Assembly: GCF_901000735.1 (NCBI RefSeq)
Contig: NC_081542.1
Coordinates: 46,602,238-46,666,237 of the forward strand
From: Corylus avellana
Lineage: Eukaryota > Streptophyta > Magnoliopsida > Fagales > Betulaceae
Direction of reading: 5' to 3'
Length of the DNA stretch: 64,000 bases
Below, piece by piece: positions 1 through 13,739 of the stretch; position 1 is the stretch's first letter; every line of letters begins with the position of its first letter. The notes beneath the pieces are model-generated. The model was not told the origin of the DNA and ran no database searches. It worked only from the letters and a program-made list of their open reading frames with translations. Made by a program: the position numbers and the translations under genes.

Positions 1-660
1 ATAATAAAAAATTAATATTGTTCCCTCTTTTCTTTGAGAATAGAAAAAGTAGATAAATAAATAATATTTTAAATAAAAAATGAAAGTTAATAGCTAAAAT
101 GTTAAGTTGATGTATGTGTTTTAAAAAAGTAATAAGCTAAAATAGAAAAAGGTGATCATTTAGCTAAAATTTAGCTAAACATTTGTTGAGGTGAATATGA
201 ATGTTCTAATATAAGGGGCCTTAATGTCATTTATTAAAGTTTAGTGTAAATACAAAAACAGTGATAATTTAGGAGGCTAAAATTGATTTTTTTTTTTAGA
301 TGCAACAAATTGCTTTTATATTTCCTATTTGTCGACGGTCTGGATCCTAGTAGAATCTCTCCAGATATTATTTATTTTATGATGAGTATTTATTATAGAG
401 AATATTACAACTCACCTAATATTATTAATGATTGATTTTCCCAATTCAATAGTTTTGAATTTGCATATCTATTGACTCTTGTACAAAGATGGACAAGAGA
501 TATGTAAAAAAAAATGAAAGCAAACATTTTTCTAAATTTTATGTATGGGACATTGCAAGTTGCAGCTGTGTTATATTTTAGGATTGAAAAGTAAAATTTA
601 TATAAAAAAAAAAAAGCTCCTTTATTTTTGCCCATGAAAAGGATAAAATTGTATAGTATT
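1..660. repeat. AT-rich intergenic repeat, inverted relative to 16130-17530 and 24545-24900
   Basis: No credible gene is visible. The reverse complement of this stretch matches about 16130-16383 joined to 17158-17530, so the MULE at 16384-17157 is absent here and this is an empty site. A part also matches about 49590-49760 in direct orientation. It contains poly-A/T runs and a MITE-like segment (about 60-235) related to the one at 17345-17620. Confidence 0.6.
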
Positions 661-2200
661 AATTAATATTAATAATTTAATTATCTTCCAAATGCTTGAC
701 TAGGTAGAGTCTATGAAATTATAGAGGTGAATTCATAAATACAACATCCTAAGTCCTAACCTCTGAACTTTATAGGACTTCCGAAAAACTATGTAGCTCA
801 GGAAACTACGATATTTTGGTTCCAAATATTACAGCTAAACTGAATCCAACTAAGGGCAAGATTCTTCAAAAAAAAAAAAAGAGACTATTGACCATAGAAT
901 TGGCTACAGCAGCCATTAGAGACTCTTGTTTGGTCATCTTGCATGCCTGTGAAACAGGGAGATCCCTTCCTCCCGTAGTGGGTGGGACATCAATATCATT
1001 GACCATGAGATAAGATTGCATGCTTTGTATTTTTCAATTATGTGTTCCTTTCTATTTTAGAGATATAAAATAATTTGGACGAGGGGGCGACCAAATTAAA
1101 TCAGCTGGTACTCTACCACTTCGGTCTCGATCTCATATTAGTATTCAAAGCATGAGAATAAGACTTTAGAAAAGTTTGTGAGAGTATTTGAATTCCGGTG
1201 GTTGCTGTTGCTTTCAAGTGTCAGTTTAGATATATGTGTTTCCTTTGCTTCTCTAGCCATTTGTGTGGTTTCTTAAGATGATTGAGTTACTTATTAATTA
1301 TTTGACCAATTTCTTATTCTTTATAATTCTTTATGCATTATTTTAGTATGTTTTAAATCTGTTGTTAGGCAGTTCACCCTAATTTTTATTTTTAGTGTCG
1401 TTCACTCCTTCCCTTTCGATCCGGAGTGAAAAAAGATCTTCCTTATAACCATTTTTTTTATTCAATTAAGAAAAAAATATTTGAATTCAGAAAAACATGC
1501 AGTTTTCCAGCATTTGTTTAAAACACTGAATATATTATATAAATATTAATAAAATTTTCTTGGCGTCTATTTTCTAGCGTATTAGAAGTGCCGAGTTTTG
1601 TGAAACGCCAGCGAATTTCTTGGCATTTGCATTAAACATTAGAAAATTCTCAAAATAATAATAATAATAATTTATTATTAAAACTCACGCAATAGCCATT
1701 AGATATGATGGCCTCTGAAGAGACCCAAGACTCGAATCTCTTGCGTCCCAACCCAACCCAACCCAAGAGGAAAACGGGCTCCAAGAGCGAGTAGTCAGAC
1801 GTTGAAGAGCTGGTCTGGGTATTGATAAATTGGTGTTAGTAGACCTATTTTTACCTACTTAAATCGGTTAATTAACCGACTTTATACCTGTATATATTAA
1901 TTTCGACAATTATGATTTATTCAGTAAAGTTGATTAATTGTCACTTGGTTAAGTCGAAAATCGGTTAGTTGTTAGTCAGTTAAGTTGGTTAATATGTATA
2001 GGCCAAATCTCTTTTTGGGCCAAATCTATTTTTATGAGCCAAGTCCCAAATGGGTTGTTTTTGGGCTCAAATGGTTTTTTTAGGGTTAAACAAGTGTTTA
2101 TTTGACATGTTTACAAGTATCCTTAACATAATTATTATCTTAGATGATTATAAATTGTCACTAATATGGATACAATTAAATGAGAACAGATTAATATTAG
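660..2200. other. Intergenic sequence, direct paralogue of 49740-52130
   Basis: No coding signal is supported. It is a diverged direct copy of 49740-52130, but lacks the roughly 1-kb hAT-like insertion present there at 49862-50875. It includes AAT microsatellites and an ACCCA/AACCC run near 1750. Confidence 0.55.
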
Positions 2201-2640
2201 CAAAACACTGCCCTACATCCCAATTTCAAACCACAATAGGCCATGAAAATTCAAACCCTAAATCAGGAAAATCAAACACTAAAAACCACGAAATCCTACG
2301 ATTGGAGTCAAGGGAAGAGATTACCTAACAAAACGTGTTTCCCTTTGCTTGGAAACAGAGGAAGCTCAGAGACCCAACTACAGAGCTAGCCGGAGTTGGG
2401 CTGAGGTCCACCGCTCCAGGCGCTGCCCACAGCACCACGATGGTATCTCAACCACCTTGCTCCCTCTCGCACCACTCACTGCGAGAAAACCCTCTAACTC
2501 TCTCGGTTCACTCTCTCTCTCTCTCTTTCGGTGACTCTGAAGTACAAGCACAAAATGAGCAGTGGGGAAATTTAAAAACTTTGAAATTTTTTGTTTTTAA
2601 TGTAGAGAGTTAGAAAGTCTGGGTGGACTTGCAACCACCA
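2200..2640. repeat. Conserved block resembling a 5' UTR/first exon, three copies plus mirror
   Basis: This is a relatively GC-rich block with a CT run, a G/C-rich core and an AGGGTTT motif on the minus strand. It recurs at about 52125-52560 (same orientation) and 13740-13990 (inverted), always next to the 3' end of a CRK kinase copy. Read on the minus strand it looks like a 5' UTR or first exon ending in a GTAATC donor-like site. No homologue is recognised, and short ORFs across it are not conserved in length. It may be a duplicated promoter/leader from an unknown gene. Confidence 0.4.
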
Positions 2641-2944
2641 CTCCAGAACAGCCTCTAGTGTAAAATATGAAGATGAAGTCCTCCTTTGGGGACAGTAGTC
2701 ATTTACTTTTTATGTGTGAATTTGTTTTCTATAATTTGGTTTATATGCTAATTTAATGTTGTTTCTCTTCGTATGCAAATATATTTACAGCAAAATCTAT
2801 TTCAAGAATAGAAGTAGGATATGGTTATAGAGGCACTATAATTCCTACCCTGTAGTATTTGCAGGAAAATGATGCATCCCCTGATAGGAAGGAAATTCTG
2901 TAATCAAAATGGAAAATTCATGTTTTTAAGTGGATGGATGGAAC

Positions 2945-3488
2945 ACCATACTCCAGTTAATCTCTTGACTGGATAGAAGCACCTGTTGAATATTGATCAG
3001 ATGCGAAAAATCCTACCCTGGCTGCAGTTGTTGAAGTTTAATCAGATAAGATAGATCTACCTAAAGAAAATGGAGGTGGTAATGGACGATGAAGATTTAT
3101 CGAGCTGCTTCCAAGCATGAGGACGACCATTGACCTTGTAGGTCTTTCATTGGGATCTTCCTGAACACATAATAATGCGATATGGATCAATCTCAGAGCC
3201 TGACTTCGAGGACAAGTGTCGACTAAGGTCTGATCTATCAACTCCAGTCCTTAGTCTTCATTCCATAGTCGCCATGCCTGTTTTATATTGTTTTTAATTA
3301 TATCAATGCAATAAACAAAAACTTCATATCTGAACTAAAGATACAAATGAAAATAAAAAGAGATTTACATGTGGGAGAAGGCTTTCTGCATGCTCTGGAT
3401 GATAGAAGCTCACATTCTTTTTCCCACTTATGATTTATAGCATTAAAACTCCAAAGCTGTAAACATCGGACTTTACCGAAAATAGCCC
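2945..3488 (-). pseudogene. CRK kinase 3' pseudogene (exon 7 and part of exon 6)
   Basis: The minus strand encodes the last kinase subdomains of a CRK: the [12 protein letters not shown] and ERPT region in exon 7, and the ISGKKN region in exon 6. It is closest to CRK5 at 52888-53450. Two nonsense changes are visible against the paralogues: CAA to TAA in the tail (3038-3040) and GAA to TAA after MetLeu in exon 6. Exon 6 is then cut at 3488/3489 by a Copia LTR, and the remaining upstream exons are not in this block. It cannot encode a kinase. Confidence 0.8.
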
Positions 3489-4670
3489 TGTAAGTTCTTG
3501 TTGGCTTAATTCGGTAAGCAAAATGGTGACCAAAAGTGCCAAGATTCATCATCCATTCAATTACCGTTCGGACGAGAAGAAGTGCCGTTCGGATGCTCGA
3601 AGAATTCTATTTTCCTCGAGAGCCTCGTCTGCAATCTCGTTTGCAATCCTGTCCGGACGAGCTCGATAAATAGGAATTCCCGAGAGCCTCGTCTGCAGTC
3701 TCGTCTGAACCCCGTCCGGACGAGTTCGATAAACAAGAATTCCCGAGAGCCTCGTCTGCAGTCTCGTCTGAATCCTGTCCGGACGACTTTTACTAAAAAT
3801 GTCATATCTTGAGTTTCAAGCCTCTGATTGGAGCAATCTTTGCGGCGTTGGAAAGCTAACTCAAGGATCTACAAAGTCATGTTTCACAAAGTTTAGCTAA
3901 TTCCAATGTTTACTGGGTCAAAACGGGCGATAAAGAGAAGACTACGAAGCTGGGCGGAATGGCTCGTGTGCAATCTCGTCCGGACGAGATTGCAGACGGC
4001 CATGTGTTAAAAACACTTTCTGGCTGTGTTTTGTTGTCCCGTCCGGACGGCACATGTTCCCGTCCGGACGCTGCGTACCTGTAACAGTTTTAAATGAATA
4101 TAAACTCTTTCCTAGGTCTAGGAATGATGGGGCTATTATAAATACACCTCTATAGAAAGAGAGAGGACGAATTTCTGCATCTAGAATTCGCTTTTGTGTG
4201 CTAAGAGGGTAGAGTCTGTTCTCTCTCTTAGAGTGATCGTTTGTGTTTACTTGTTGATTGTTGAAGCGAAGTCAATCGGAGTTCCGGTGAAGGGAGATCA
4301 CGTAGAAGGATTGTGCCAGCTGTCTCTGGAAAGGGCTACTGCGGTAGAAGGCAAGTGGGTCGCTTGTCTTATACAAGATCGTGTCAATTGCAAAGGTTTT
4401 GTAAGTGTGAACGTCTTGTAATCCTTTATTCTTTTACTGAGTTAGTTGATTTCCTGGGTTTGGCTGCCCCGAAGAGGTTTTACAATTAGAGAGTTCTCTA
4501 ATTGGTTTCCTCTTCGTAACCAAAATATCTGTGTTGTTTATTGTTTATTGTTACATATATTTTTGGTTGTTTATTAATTGTTAGGTCAGATCTATTTTCG
4601 CATAAATTGTGTGAAACACCTATACATTCAAAATAGGTGTCGTTTGGTGTCGTATTAGTTTTTTTTTTCA
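3489..4670 (+). repeat. 5' LTR of a large Copia element (1,182 bp)
   Basis: The left edge is where CRK exon 6 homology stops; the LTR begins TGTAAG at 3489. The right edge is the CA just before the tRNA primer-binding site. A TATAAATA box lies at 4137-4144. The LTR holds 63-64 bp tandem repeats at 3623-3790 and several copies of the self-complementary decamer CGTCCGGACG. The length and the following gag suggest a SIRE/Maximus-like Copia. The 3' LTR is not seen because the assembly gap at 6519 intervenes. Confidence 0.8.
3623..3792. repeat. 63-64 bp tandem repeat inside the LTR, about 2.7 copies
   Basis: Three consecutive units begin at 3623, 3687 and 3750. Each carries CTCGTCTGCA, a GTCCGGACGA palindrome and GAATTCCCGAGAG. 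Further GTCCGGAC palindromes occur downstream near 3985, 4045 and 4063. They may be LTR regulatory repeats; this is inference. Confidence 0.8.
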
Positions 4671-4672
4671 AT

Positions 4673-4684
4673 TGGTATCAGAGC
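4673..4684 (+). other. Primer-binding site, initiator Met-tRNA type
   Basis: TGGTATCAGAGC lies two bases after the LTR end. It is the usual plant Copia complement of the 3' end of initiator tRNA-Met. Confidence 0.9.
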
Positions 4685-4738
4685 GGGTTCACTCTGTTTG
4701 GATTAATTTCCTGAGTGTGATCCTAGACTCCTCATAAT

Positions 4739-6518
4739 ATGTCTCACACAGTTGCACCTAACTCACTTCCCGTCTTTGACAGATCCAATTATACGTTTTG
4801 AAAAATTCGTATGAAAGCATATCTCAAATCTGTTGATGTTTGGCATATTGTTGAATCTGAATGGACTAATCCTAATAAGGCAATTGCCGAATTTTCAAAG
4901 GATGAAAAGAGTGCTTCGTCTGCGAATGACAAAGCGTTAAATGCCATCTTCACATCTATCTCCATCGAAGAATTCTCAAGAATTTCTCGATGTGTAATAG
5001 CTAAAGAAGCATGGGAAACATTTGAAATTACTCACGAAGGAACTAAAATTGTGAAAGTTTCAAAAATTCAGATGTTAGTTTCTCAATTTGAAGAGATTAG
5101 GATGGAAGAGGAAGAGACATTTGATGATTTTTATTCTAAGCTTAGCACTATTAGAAATTCTACTATTAATCTTGGAAAGAAAATGAGTGATGCTAAGATA
5201 ATAAAGAAAATCTTAAGATCTCTACCTGCGAAGTTTATACCTCAGATTATTGCTATATAATAGAGCAAAGATCTAGAGTCAATGAGAGTAGAGGAACTTG
5301 TTGGTTCTCTTCAGACATTTGAACTCATGTTACCTAAGCCCAAAAGCTCAAAAAATCTTGCTCTTAAGATCAAGGCTGCTAAAGGTAAATCTGTAGTTCA
5401 TTTTGATGAGGATTCTGGAGACGATGAAGAAATAGCAATTATTGCTAGGAAGTTTAGAAAATTTTTCAAAAAGAATGGAAATTTTAGAAGTAGGGAATCA
5501 AAAAATTTTGTGAATCCTAGTAATGAGGTTAGAGATAATTATGAAGGCAAAAATGATGAAAATCATAAAGATAAATTATCTCGTGGTCGTAAGTGTCATG
5601 AATATGGTGGTATTGGTCATATTCGTGCTAATTGTGGAAATTTGATAAATTCAAAAGGCAAGGCCTTTAATGTGACTCAAAGTGATGAGTCAGACAATGA
5701 GGAAAAAGCTAAAAATTGTGCTAATTATGTAGCCTTTGGGATTTCTTATGATAGTGAACATGAGGCTAGTGAGTTTAACTCTCTAGATAGTGAACATGGC
5801 ATATGTAATAATGAATCAGAAGAGGAGGGTGATCTGCAAAATGCTTATAATGATCTGTATGTGGAATGCATTAAATTGAAGAAGTTAAATAAGCAACACT
5901 TGCAGAAACTCAAAGATGTTAATCTTGAAAATGATCGACTTTCTGTTGCTTTAACTGATTTACATGCTATTCATAATACTTTGATGTCTGAAAATCACAT
6001 GTTAATTGCTAAAGTGAAATCCTTAGAGAATGAGCTTAATGAATCAAGAAATCATCTGAAAACATTCTCTAGTGAAAAGCTAAATCACATGTTGCATAAT
6101 CAGAAACATTCATTTGATAGAACTGGATTGGGATTTGATAAATCTGTTGTTTCTTCTACTAATGCTGCTTCTCCTTCAAAGTTAATTTTTGTGAAACCAG
6201 TTTGTAAAGAAGAAAGCTTGACTAAGAAGAAGGAAATGTATCCTCCAGTTTCAAGAGGTGAGAAAGGTAAAGGAATTCTAACTGATTCCTATGTGTCTCG
6301 TTCTACACCGAGATGTGCTCATATGCCAAGGAACCAACCTTCTCAAAGGTTCATTCCTACATGTCATCACTGTGGTAAGATTGGACATATTCGCCCTAAT
6401 TGTTTTCAGTTGAATAATCATGAGTCAAAAAGAGACTATTTGCATTCTAGGGATAGTCATGAGGAATTATTCAACATGCTAAGGGGTGTTATCACCCAGT
6501 TAAATGACTTGGACAAGA
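4739..6518 (+). pseudogene. Copia gag (5' part of gag-pol), decayed and cut by the gap
   Basis: One frame runs from ATG 4739 to the gap. It reads as a Copia gag of the UBN2 type (a Trp/Ala-rich N-terminus, then a region ending with VEELVGSLQTFE), followed by an acidic coiled region and two CCHC zinc knuckles. Damage: a TGA at 4799-4801 where the family has a Trp; adjacent TAA TAG at 5258-5263 where the family has two Glu; and the second Cys of the first knuckle (about 5596-5637) is Tyr. The second knuckle (near 6361-6402, CHHCGKIGHIRPNC) is intact. Protease, integrase and RT are missing, presumably in the gap. It is not functional. Confidence 0.85.
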
Positions 6519-6618
6519 NNNNNNNNNNNNNNNNNNNNNNNNNNNNNNNNNNNNNNNNNNNNNNNNNNNNNNNNNNNNNNNNNNNNNNNNNNNNNNNNNN
6601 NNNNNNNNNNNNNNNNNN
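6519..6618. other. Assembly gap (100 N)
   Basis: Exactly 100 N, the conventional size for a gap of unknown length. It separates the Copia gag from the CRK1 promoter. The exact inverted repeat of 42192-49314 begins at its right edge. Confidence 0.99.
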
Positions 6619-6659
6619 ATAATATATATGGGGTATCAGGAGGAGTAAAATATAACTCA

Positions 6660-6945
6660 GTCAATGGGTGTAGTTTTGACCTTTTTTTTTTTTTTTTTTT
6701 TTATAATTTTTCTGAGAAGTAGTTTTGACCTTACTGCGGTGATAATTGACTAGCTGACATTAGGCGTCACAGCAATCGGACGCAAATTTCCACATTGCGT
6801 TTATGAGTGATAAAAGTATCTACCTAATAGGTAGCCCAAAGAACTCCAGCGAGGTTGTCTCCAATAACATTATTTTACTTGTTTTCTCATACATGAGAAG
6901 ATTGTTTTCTTGTATATATAGATTATCTGCTACAACCATATGTTA
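6660..6945 (+). promoter_or_regulatory. CRK1 promoter with W-boxes and TATA box
   Basis: Three W-box type TTGAC[C/T] motifs lie at 6676-6681, 6725-6730 and 6746-6751. A TATATATA box is at 6913-6920. Transcription would be expected to start about 30 bp downstream, near 6945. That is past the first in-frame ATG (6940) and favours ATG 6982 as the start codon. WRKY binding to W-boxes is established for many CRK promoters; its use here is inference. Confidence 0.5.
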
Positions 6946-6981
6946 ATGGACCAATTTTCTGTTAAAAGTCTAGGAGGGACA

Positions 6982-10113
<3,132 letters not shown>

Positions 10114-11340
10114 TGTTTCGTGGAAGGGGGCTATAATAAGCATGTTTGTATATAAATTTCACTCGCTATGATTCATCTGATGCCCCAAGATTAGATATCT
10201 TCAAGCAATCTCAGCTACGGTTCATCTAATGGCCCAAGACCATAAAACATAAATCTAGACACATATATAAGGAATTGAAAAGGAAGTCATTTTTTACTTA
10301 TAATTTGAAAATATTTGTAGGATTAATACCGGTCGGAAGTTCATCTCAGGCTGGTCAACTTGAGAGAAAAAATTACAGGGCAAATTAATTCTTACTTATT
10401 AATACAAGGCAAACGATGTCGAGGTGAAAAGGCCTAATCATAGTTGGCGGAATCACCATTTTCAGCCTCGTTGATATCATCTTAGGCTGGTTATTGCAAA
10501 TAAGTCGTCGCAGTTGTTCTGTCAATATATATTGGTTATCAACAATAACCTTATTGTTATTGCTGATAATGTTTGAGGTCGTCACTAATGACTTTTAACT
10601 ACGTCTAGTCATTGTTAATTAATAAGTCGTTGTAATTGCTCTGTCAATATATATTGGTTATCAACAACAACCTTAATGTTGTAGTTAATAATGTTTGATC
10701 AGGTCATTGCAAATAGCTTAATTAAGAACCTAAACCTAGATGTCATTGCTGATAATAAGTATCATCATCAAGAGACATATTTTATCAATTTCAAAGGCTA
10801 ATCTAGTCATGATGATAAATTGTAACGAGGGTGTAGCACCAAAATTAAACCTACGCGATAATGCAACCTTCAAATCAAAGCTTTTTTTTAAAAAAATATA
10901 TATTAAAAGTATGTATATAAATTTAGTTTCTAATTGATCATTCTACTTTTTATGGCAACTTTGACTAATAGAGAGGGGGTTTTGCTAATGAATGGTAGTT
11001 CAAGTAGGTTCAATGCAACAAGTGGTAGCTCGGGAGAGCTATTTGTACATGAGTGCCAATTTGAGGGAGTAAAGGTAATTAACCCTTTAAGTTAATGAGA
11101 ATGAAAATCTTAAAGCATCAAATACAAGTAATGTAACAATGTATATTAGTATAATAAATAAATAATTAAAGAAGACAAATGTAATCAAGGAGACGAAGCT
11201 ATTCAATATAAGGTACTTATATAACGTATATATTATCATACCGCTGCCGAATTCATAAAACGATTGTTAAAAGCTTATAATTAATTTTCACTGCCTACAA
11301 ATAGAAAATGAAACAAACGAAATGAAAAAATTGCTGTTTG
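10114..11340. other. Intergenic region downstream of CRK1
   Basis: No gene is supported. It holds the CRK1 3' UTR, the two-copy repeat at 10495-10705 and AT-rich sequence. The mirror copy is 44593-45819. Confidence 0.6.
10495..10705. repeat. Two-copy tandem repeat of about 120 bp
   Basis: Both copies share an AATAAGTCGT start and the core GTCAATATATATTGGTTATCAA, then a self-complementary AACAATAACC/TTATTGTT stretch and TAATGTTTGA. They are about 120 bp apart and slightly diverged. Each can form a local hairpin. Confidence 0.65.
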
Positions 11341-11404
11341 CAAATCCTTCACCTTCATCTCCTATACCCATGGCGACTGCCGACAGGCCGGGACAACAAT
11401 CTAG

Positions 11405-12120
11405 CTAGACCATTACCAGAAGTGCTAGCACTGCAATAGTTACTCCAATTGAAACTCTTCCATATGAAGAGGCTCTTCTAGAACCTGCAATAGTTTCCGA
11501 TGGAAAGACATTAATTATACGTATCATCCACATTATAGAAGAAAAACAACAGCTAAAGTATCCGCCGCGGAAGTCACCTTCACTTGCAGAGATGGAGATG
11601 TTGAAGTAAAACTGGTAGTCATGGTACCACATAAAACAACTGGGACCGTATGTTTCCCACCATCTTTTGTTTCCAATTGTTGTTCGAGACGTCACCAACT
11701 GAGCATCCAAGCACACGCCACAGTCACCCCTACTGATGTCTAGCCTGCACTGAGCCACACCATACCTCTGCCCACTTTGTCCGACATCCAGCACCGCTTT
11801 CTGGAACATACAAGGCTGATTAGGAGCCGTGGAAGCAAGACCACCCATGAAGGAAAGCCCTTTTGAAATCACATAAGGATCGTCGAAATCAGTGTCGTTG
11901 GTGATGCCCACTAAACCCTGTTCCATAATCCCAAAAAAGCTCTCGTTCGAATACCGTAGAAAACACCAAGCAAACCAGACCAAAACCTCTTTGCACTTCG
12001 GACACTCGCTCAAGGCTTCTGCAATGGCAGCCTTTGTGCAGTTGGCACAATTACTGGCAGACATGTCGCCTCTACATTGCACGAGACCATACACCTTGCT
12101 GGCTTTGGAGTAAGCAAAAT
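11405..12120 (-). pseudogene. DUF26 protein fragment (PDLP/CRRSP-like), 5' end lost at a chimeric junction
   Basis: The minus strand encodes two DUF26 domains with C-x8-C-x2-C spacing ([13 protein letters not shown] and CRLDISRGDCGVC), then a C-terminal membrane helix (VSIGVTIAVLALLVMV) and stop, with no kinase. This is the layout of plasmodesmata-located proteins, which act at the plasma membrane or plasmodesmata. A likely intron, opening GTGACTTCC and closing TTGCAG, precedes the helix exon. The signal peptide and first-domain start are missing: at about 12117-12120 homology jumps to antisense CRK kinase exon 5. The first ATG (12125-12127) comes from the CRK sequence, so the 240-residue ORF is chimeric. 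It is probably not secreted and probably dead. Confidence 0.7.
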
Positions 12121-12997
12121 CATCCATAGAGATATGAAAGTAAGCAATGTATTGTTAGATGATGACATGAATCCAAAGATATCAGATTTTGGCACTGCTA
12201 GGATTTTTGACTGCAATCAAATAGAAGCCAACACTAACAGAGTCGTGGGTACATAGTAAGTCATTCCTCTTGTGTAAATGTGTTGGGTGGTACATTCCTT
12301 TTGAACTTCTTTGTTTCGCAAATCCTGTTTGGATGTCACTTTTCCTCATAATGATAGTATATCACATCTAGAACAGTTCTGGTTTCATTTCTTCAACTGA
12401 TTGAAGCCATAAATCATAATATTTTCTCCAATAGTGGATACATGGCGCCAGGGTCTGCAATGGAAGGGCTATTTTCAGTAAAGTCCGATGTTTACAGCTT
12501 TAGAGTTTTAATGCTAGAAATCATAAGTGGGAAAAAGAATGTGGGCTTCTATCATCCAGAGCATGCAGAAAGCCTTCTCCCACATGTAAATCTTTTTTTA
12601 TTTTCATCTGTATGTTTAGTTCAGATATGAAGTTTTTGTTTACTGCATTGATATAATTAGAAACAATATAAAACAGGCATGGCGACTATGGAATGAAGAC
12701 AAAGGACTGGAGTTGATAGATCAGACCTTAGTCGACACTGGTCCTCGAAATCAGCCTCTGAGATTGATCCATATCGCATTATTATGTGTTCAGGAAGATC
12801 CCAATGAAAGACCTACAATGTCAATGGTCGTCCTCATGCTTGGAAGCAGCTCGATAAATCTTCATCGTCCATTACCACCTCCTTTTTCTTTAGCTAGATC
12901 TATCTTATCTGATCAAACTTCAACAACTGCGGCCAGGGTAGGATTTTTCGCATCTGATCAATATTCAACAGGTGCTTCTATCCAGTCAAAAGATTAA
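12118..12997 (+). pseudogene. CRK kinase C-terminal pseudogene (partial exon 5, exons 6-7)
   Basis: The plus strand keeps the end of exon 5 (IHRDMK and SDFGTAR, to 12255), exon 6 (12435-12585) and exon 7 (12677-12997), with sites like CRK2. Everything upstream is missing and replaced by the antisense PDLP-like fragment. Exon 6 reads MAPGSAMEG where the family has MAPEYAMEG, so the conserved Glu of the APE motif is lost. The fragment is open but has no receptor or N-lobe. The mirror copy is 42936-43815. Confidence 0.8.
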
Positions 12998-13367
12998 CTG
13001 GAGTATGGTGTTCCATCCATCCACTTAAAAACATGAATTTTCCATTTTGATTACAGAATTTCCTTCCTATAAGGGGATGCATCATTTTCCTGCAAATACT
13101 ACAGGGTAGGAATTATAGTGCTTCTATAACCATATTCTACTTCTATTCTTGAAATAGATTTTGCTGTAAATATATTTGCATACGAAGAGAAACAACATCA
13201 AATTAGCATAGAAACCAAATTATAGAAAACAGATTCACACATAAAAAGTAAATGACTACTGTCCCCAAAGGAGGACTTCATCTTCATATTTTACACTAGA
13301 GGCAGTTCTTGAGCGGTGGTTGCAAGTCCACCCAGACTCTTAACTCTCTACACTAAAAACCAAAAAA

Positions 13368-13712
13368 AGGAAAAATCCACTTTATCCCATAAGTTTAAGT
13401 GGTTTTTTATTTTGAACTCCGATGTTTAAAAATTGGCAATGTATTTCCCTAATGTTTCAAAAAATTTTAATTTAAACATTCCGTTACTAATTTCCGTTAA
13501 ATTTGACGGAACTTAAAAAAAAATAAAAAAATAAAAGCTCAAGTGTAATTACGTAATTTTATAGATTTCTGTCCAATTTGATGGAATTTAGTAACGAAAA
13601 GTTTAAATTGAAAATTTTTGAAACATTAGGGAAGTACATTGCCAATTTTTAAACTTTGAGGTTCAAATTGAAAAACACCTGAAACTTCTTAGGGTGATGT
13701 GAATTTTTTCCA
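13368..13712. mobile_element. Foldback/MITE-like element with ~150-bp inverted repeats
   Basis: The left half (GGAAAAATCCAC..., with GGCAATGTATTTCCCTAATG) and the right half read on the other strand (GGAAAAAATTCAC..., with GGCAATGTACTTCCCTAATG) match over nearly their whole length. It sits in the block next to the CRK tail and is absent from the paralogous place near 2590. No coding sequence. The target duplication is unclear because the flanks are A-rich. The mirror copy is 42221-42565. Confidence 0.6.
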
Positions 13713-13739
13713 AAAAGTAAAATATAAAAATTCAAAGTT

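Noticed and set aside
816..1013. 65-codon ORF upstream in block A
   Set aside because: No recognisable domain, spans a poly-A run, and is not preserved in the direct paralogue near 49770.
2335..2613. 92-codon plus-strand ORF in the 5'-UTR-like block
   Set aside because: Low-complexity Ser/Leu-rich tail, length not conserved between copies, and the opposite strand looks more like a gene leader.
3590..3790. Possible CRISPR-like array (regular 63-bp repeats)
   Set aside because: A eukaryotic LTR with head-to-tail repeats and no spacers; CRISPR does not apply to plant nuclear DNA.
3557..3812. ORFs on both strands at 3557-3812 with repeated peptide units
   Set aside because: They are products of the 63-64 bp LTR tandem repeat, open on both strands because the repeat is a multiple of three or nearly so.
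10385..10585. 66-codon minus-strand ORF in the CRK1 downstream repeat
   Set aside because: Composed of the tandem repeat with no conserved domain.
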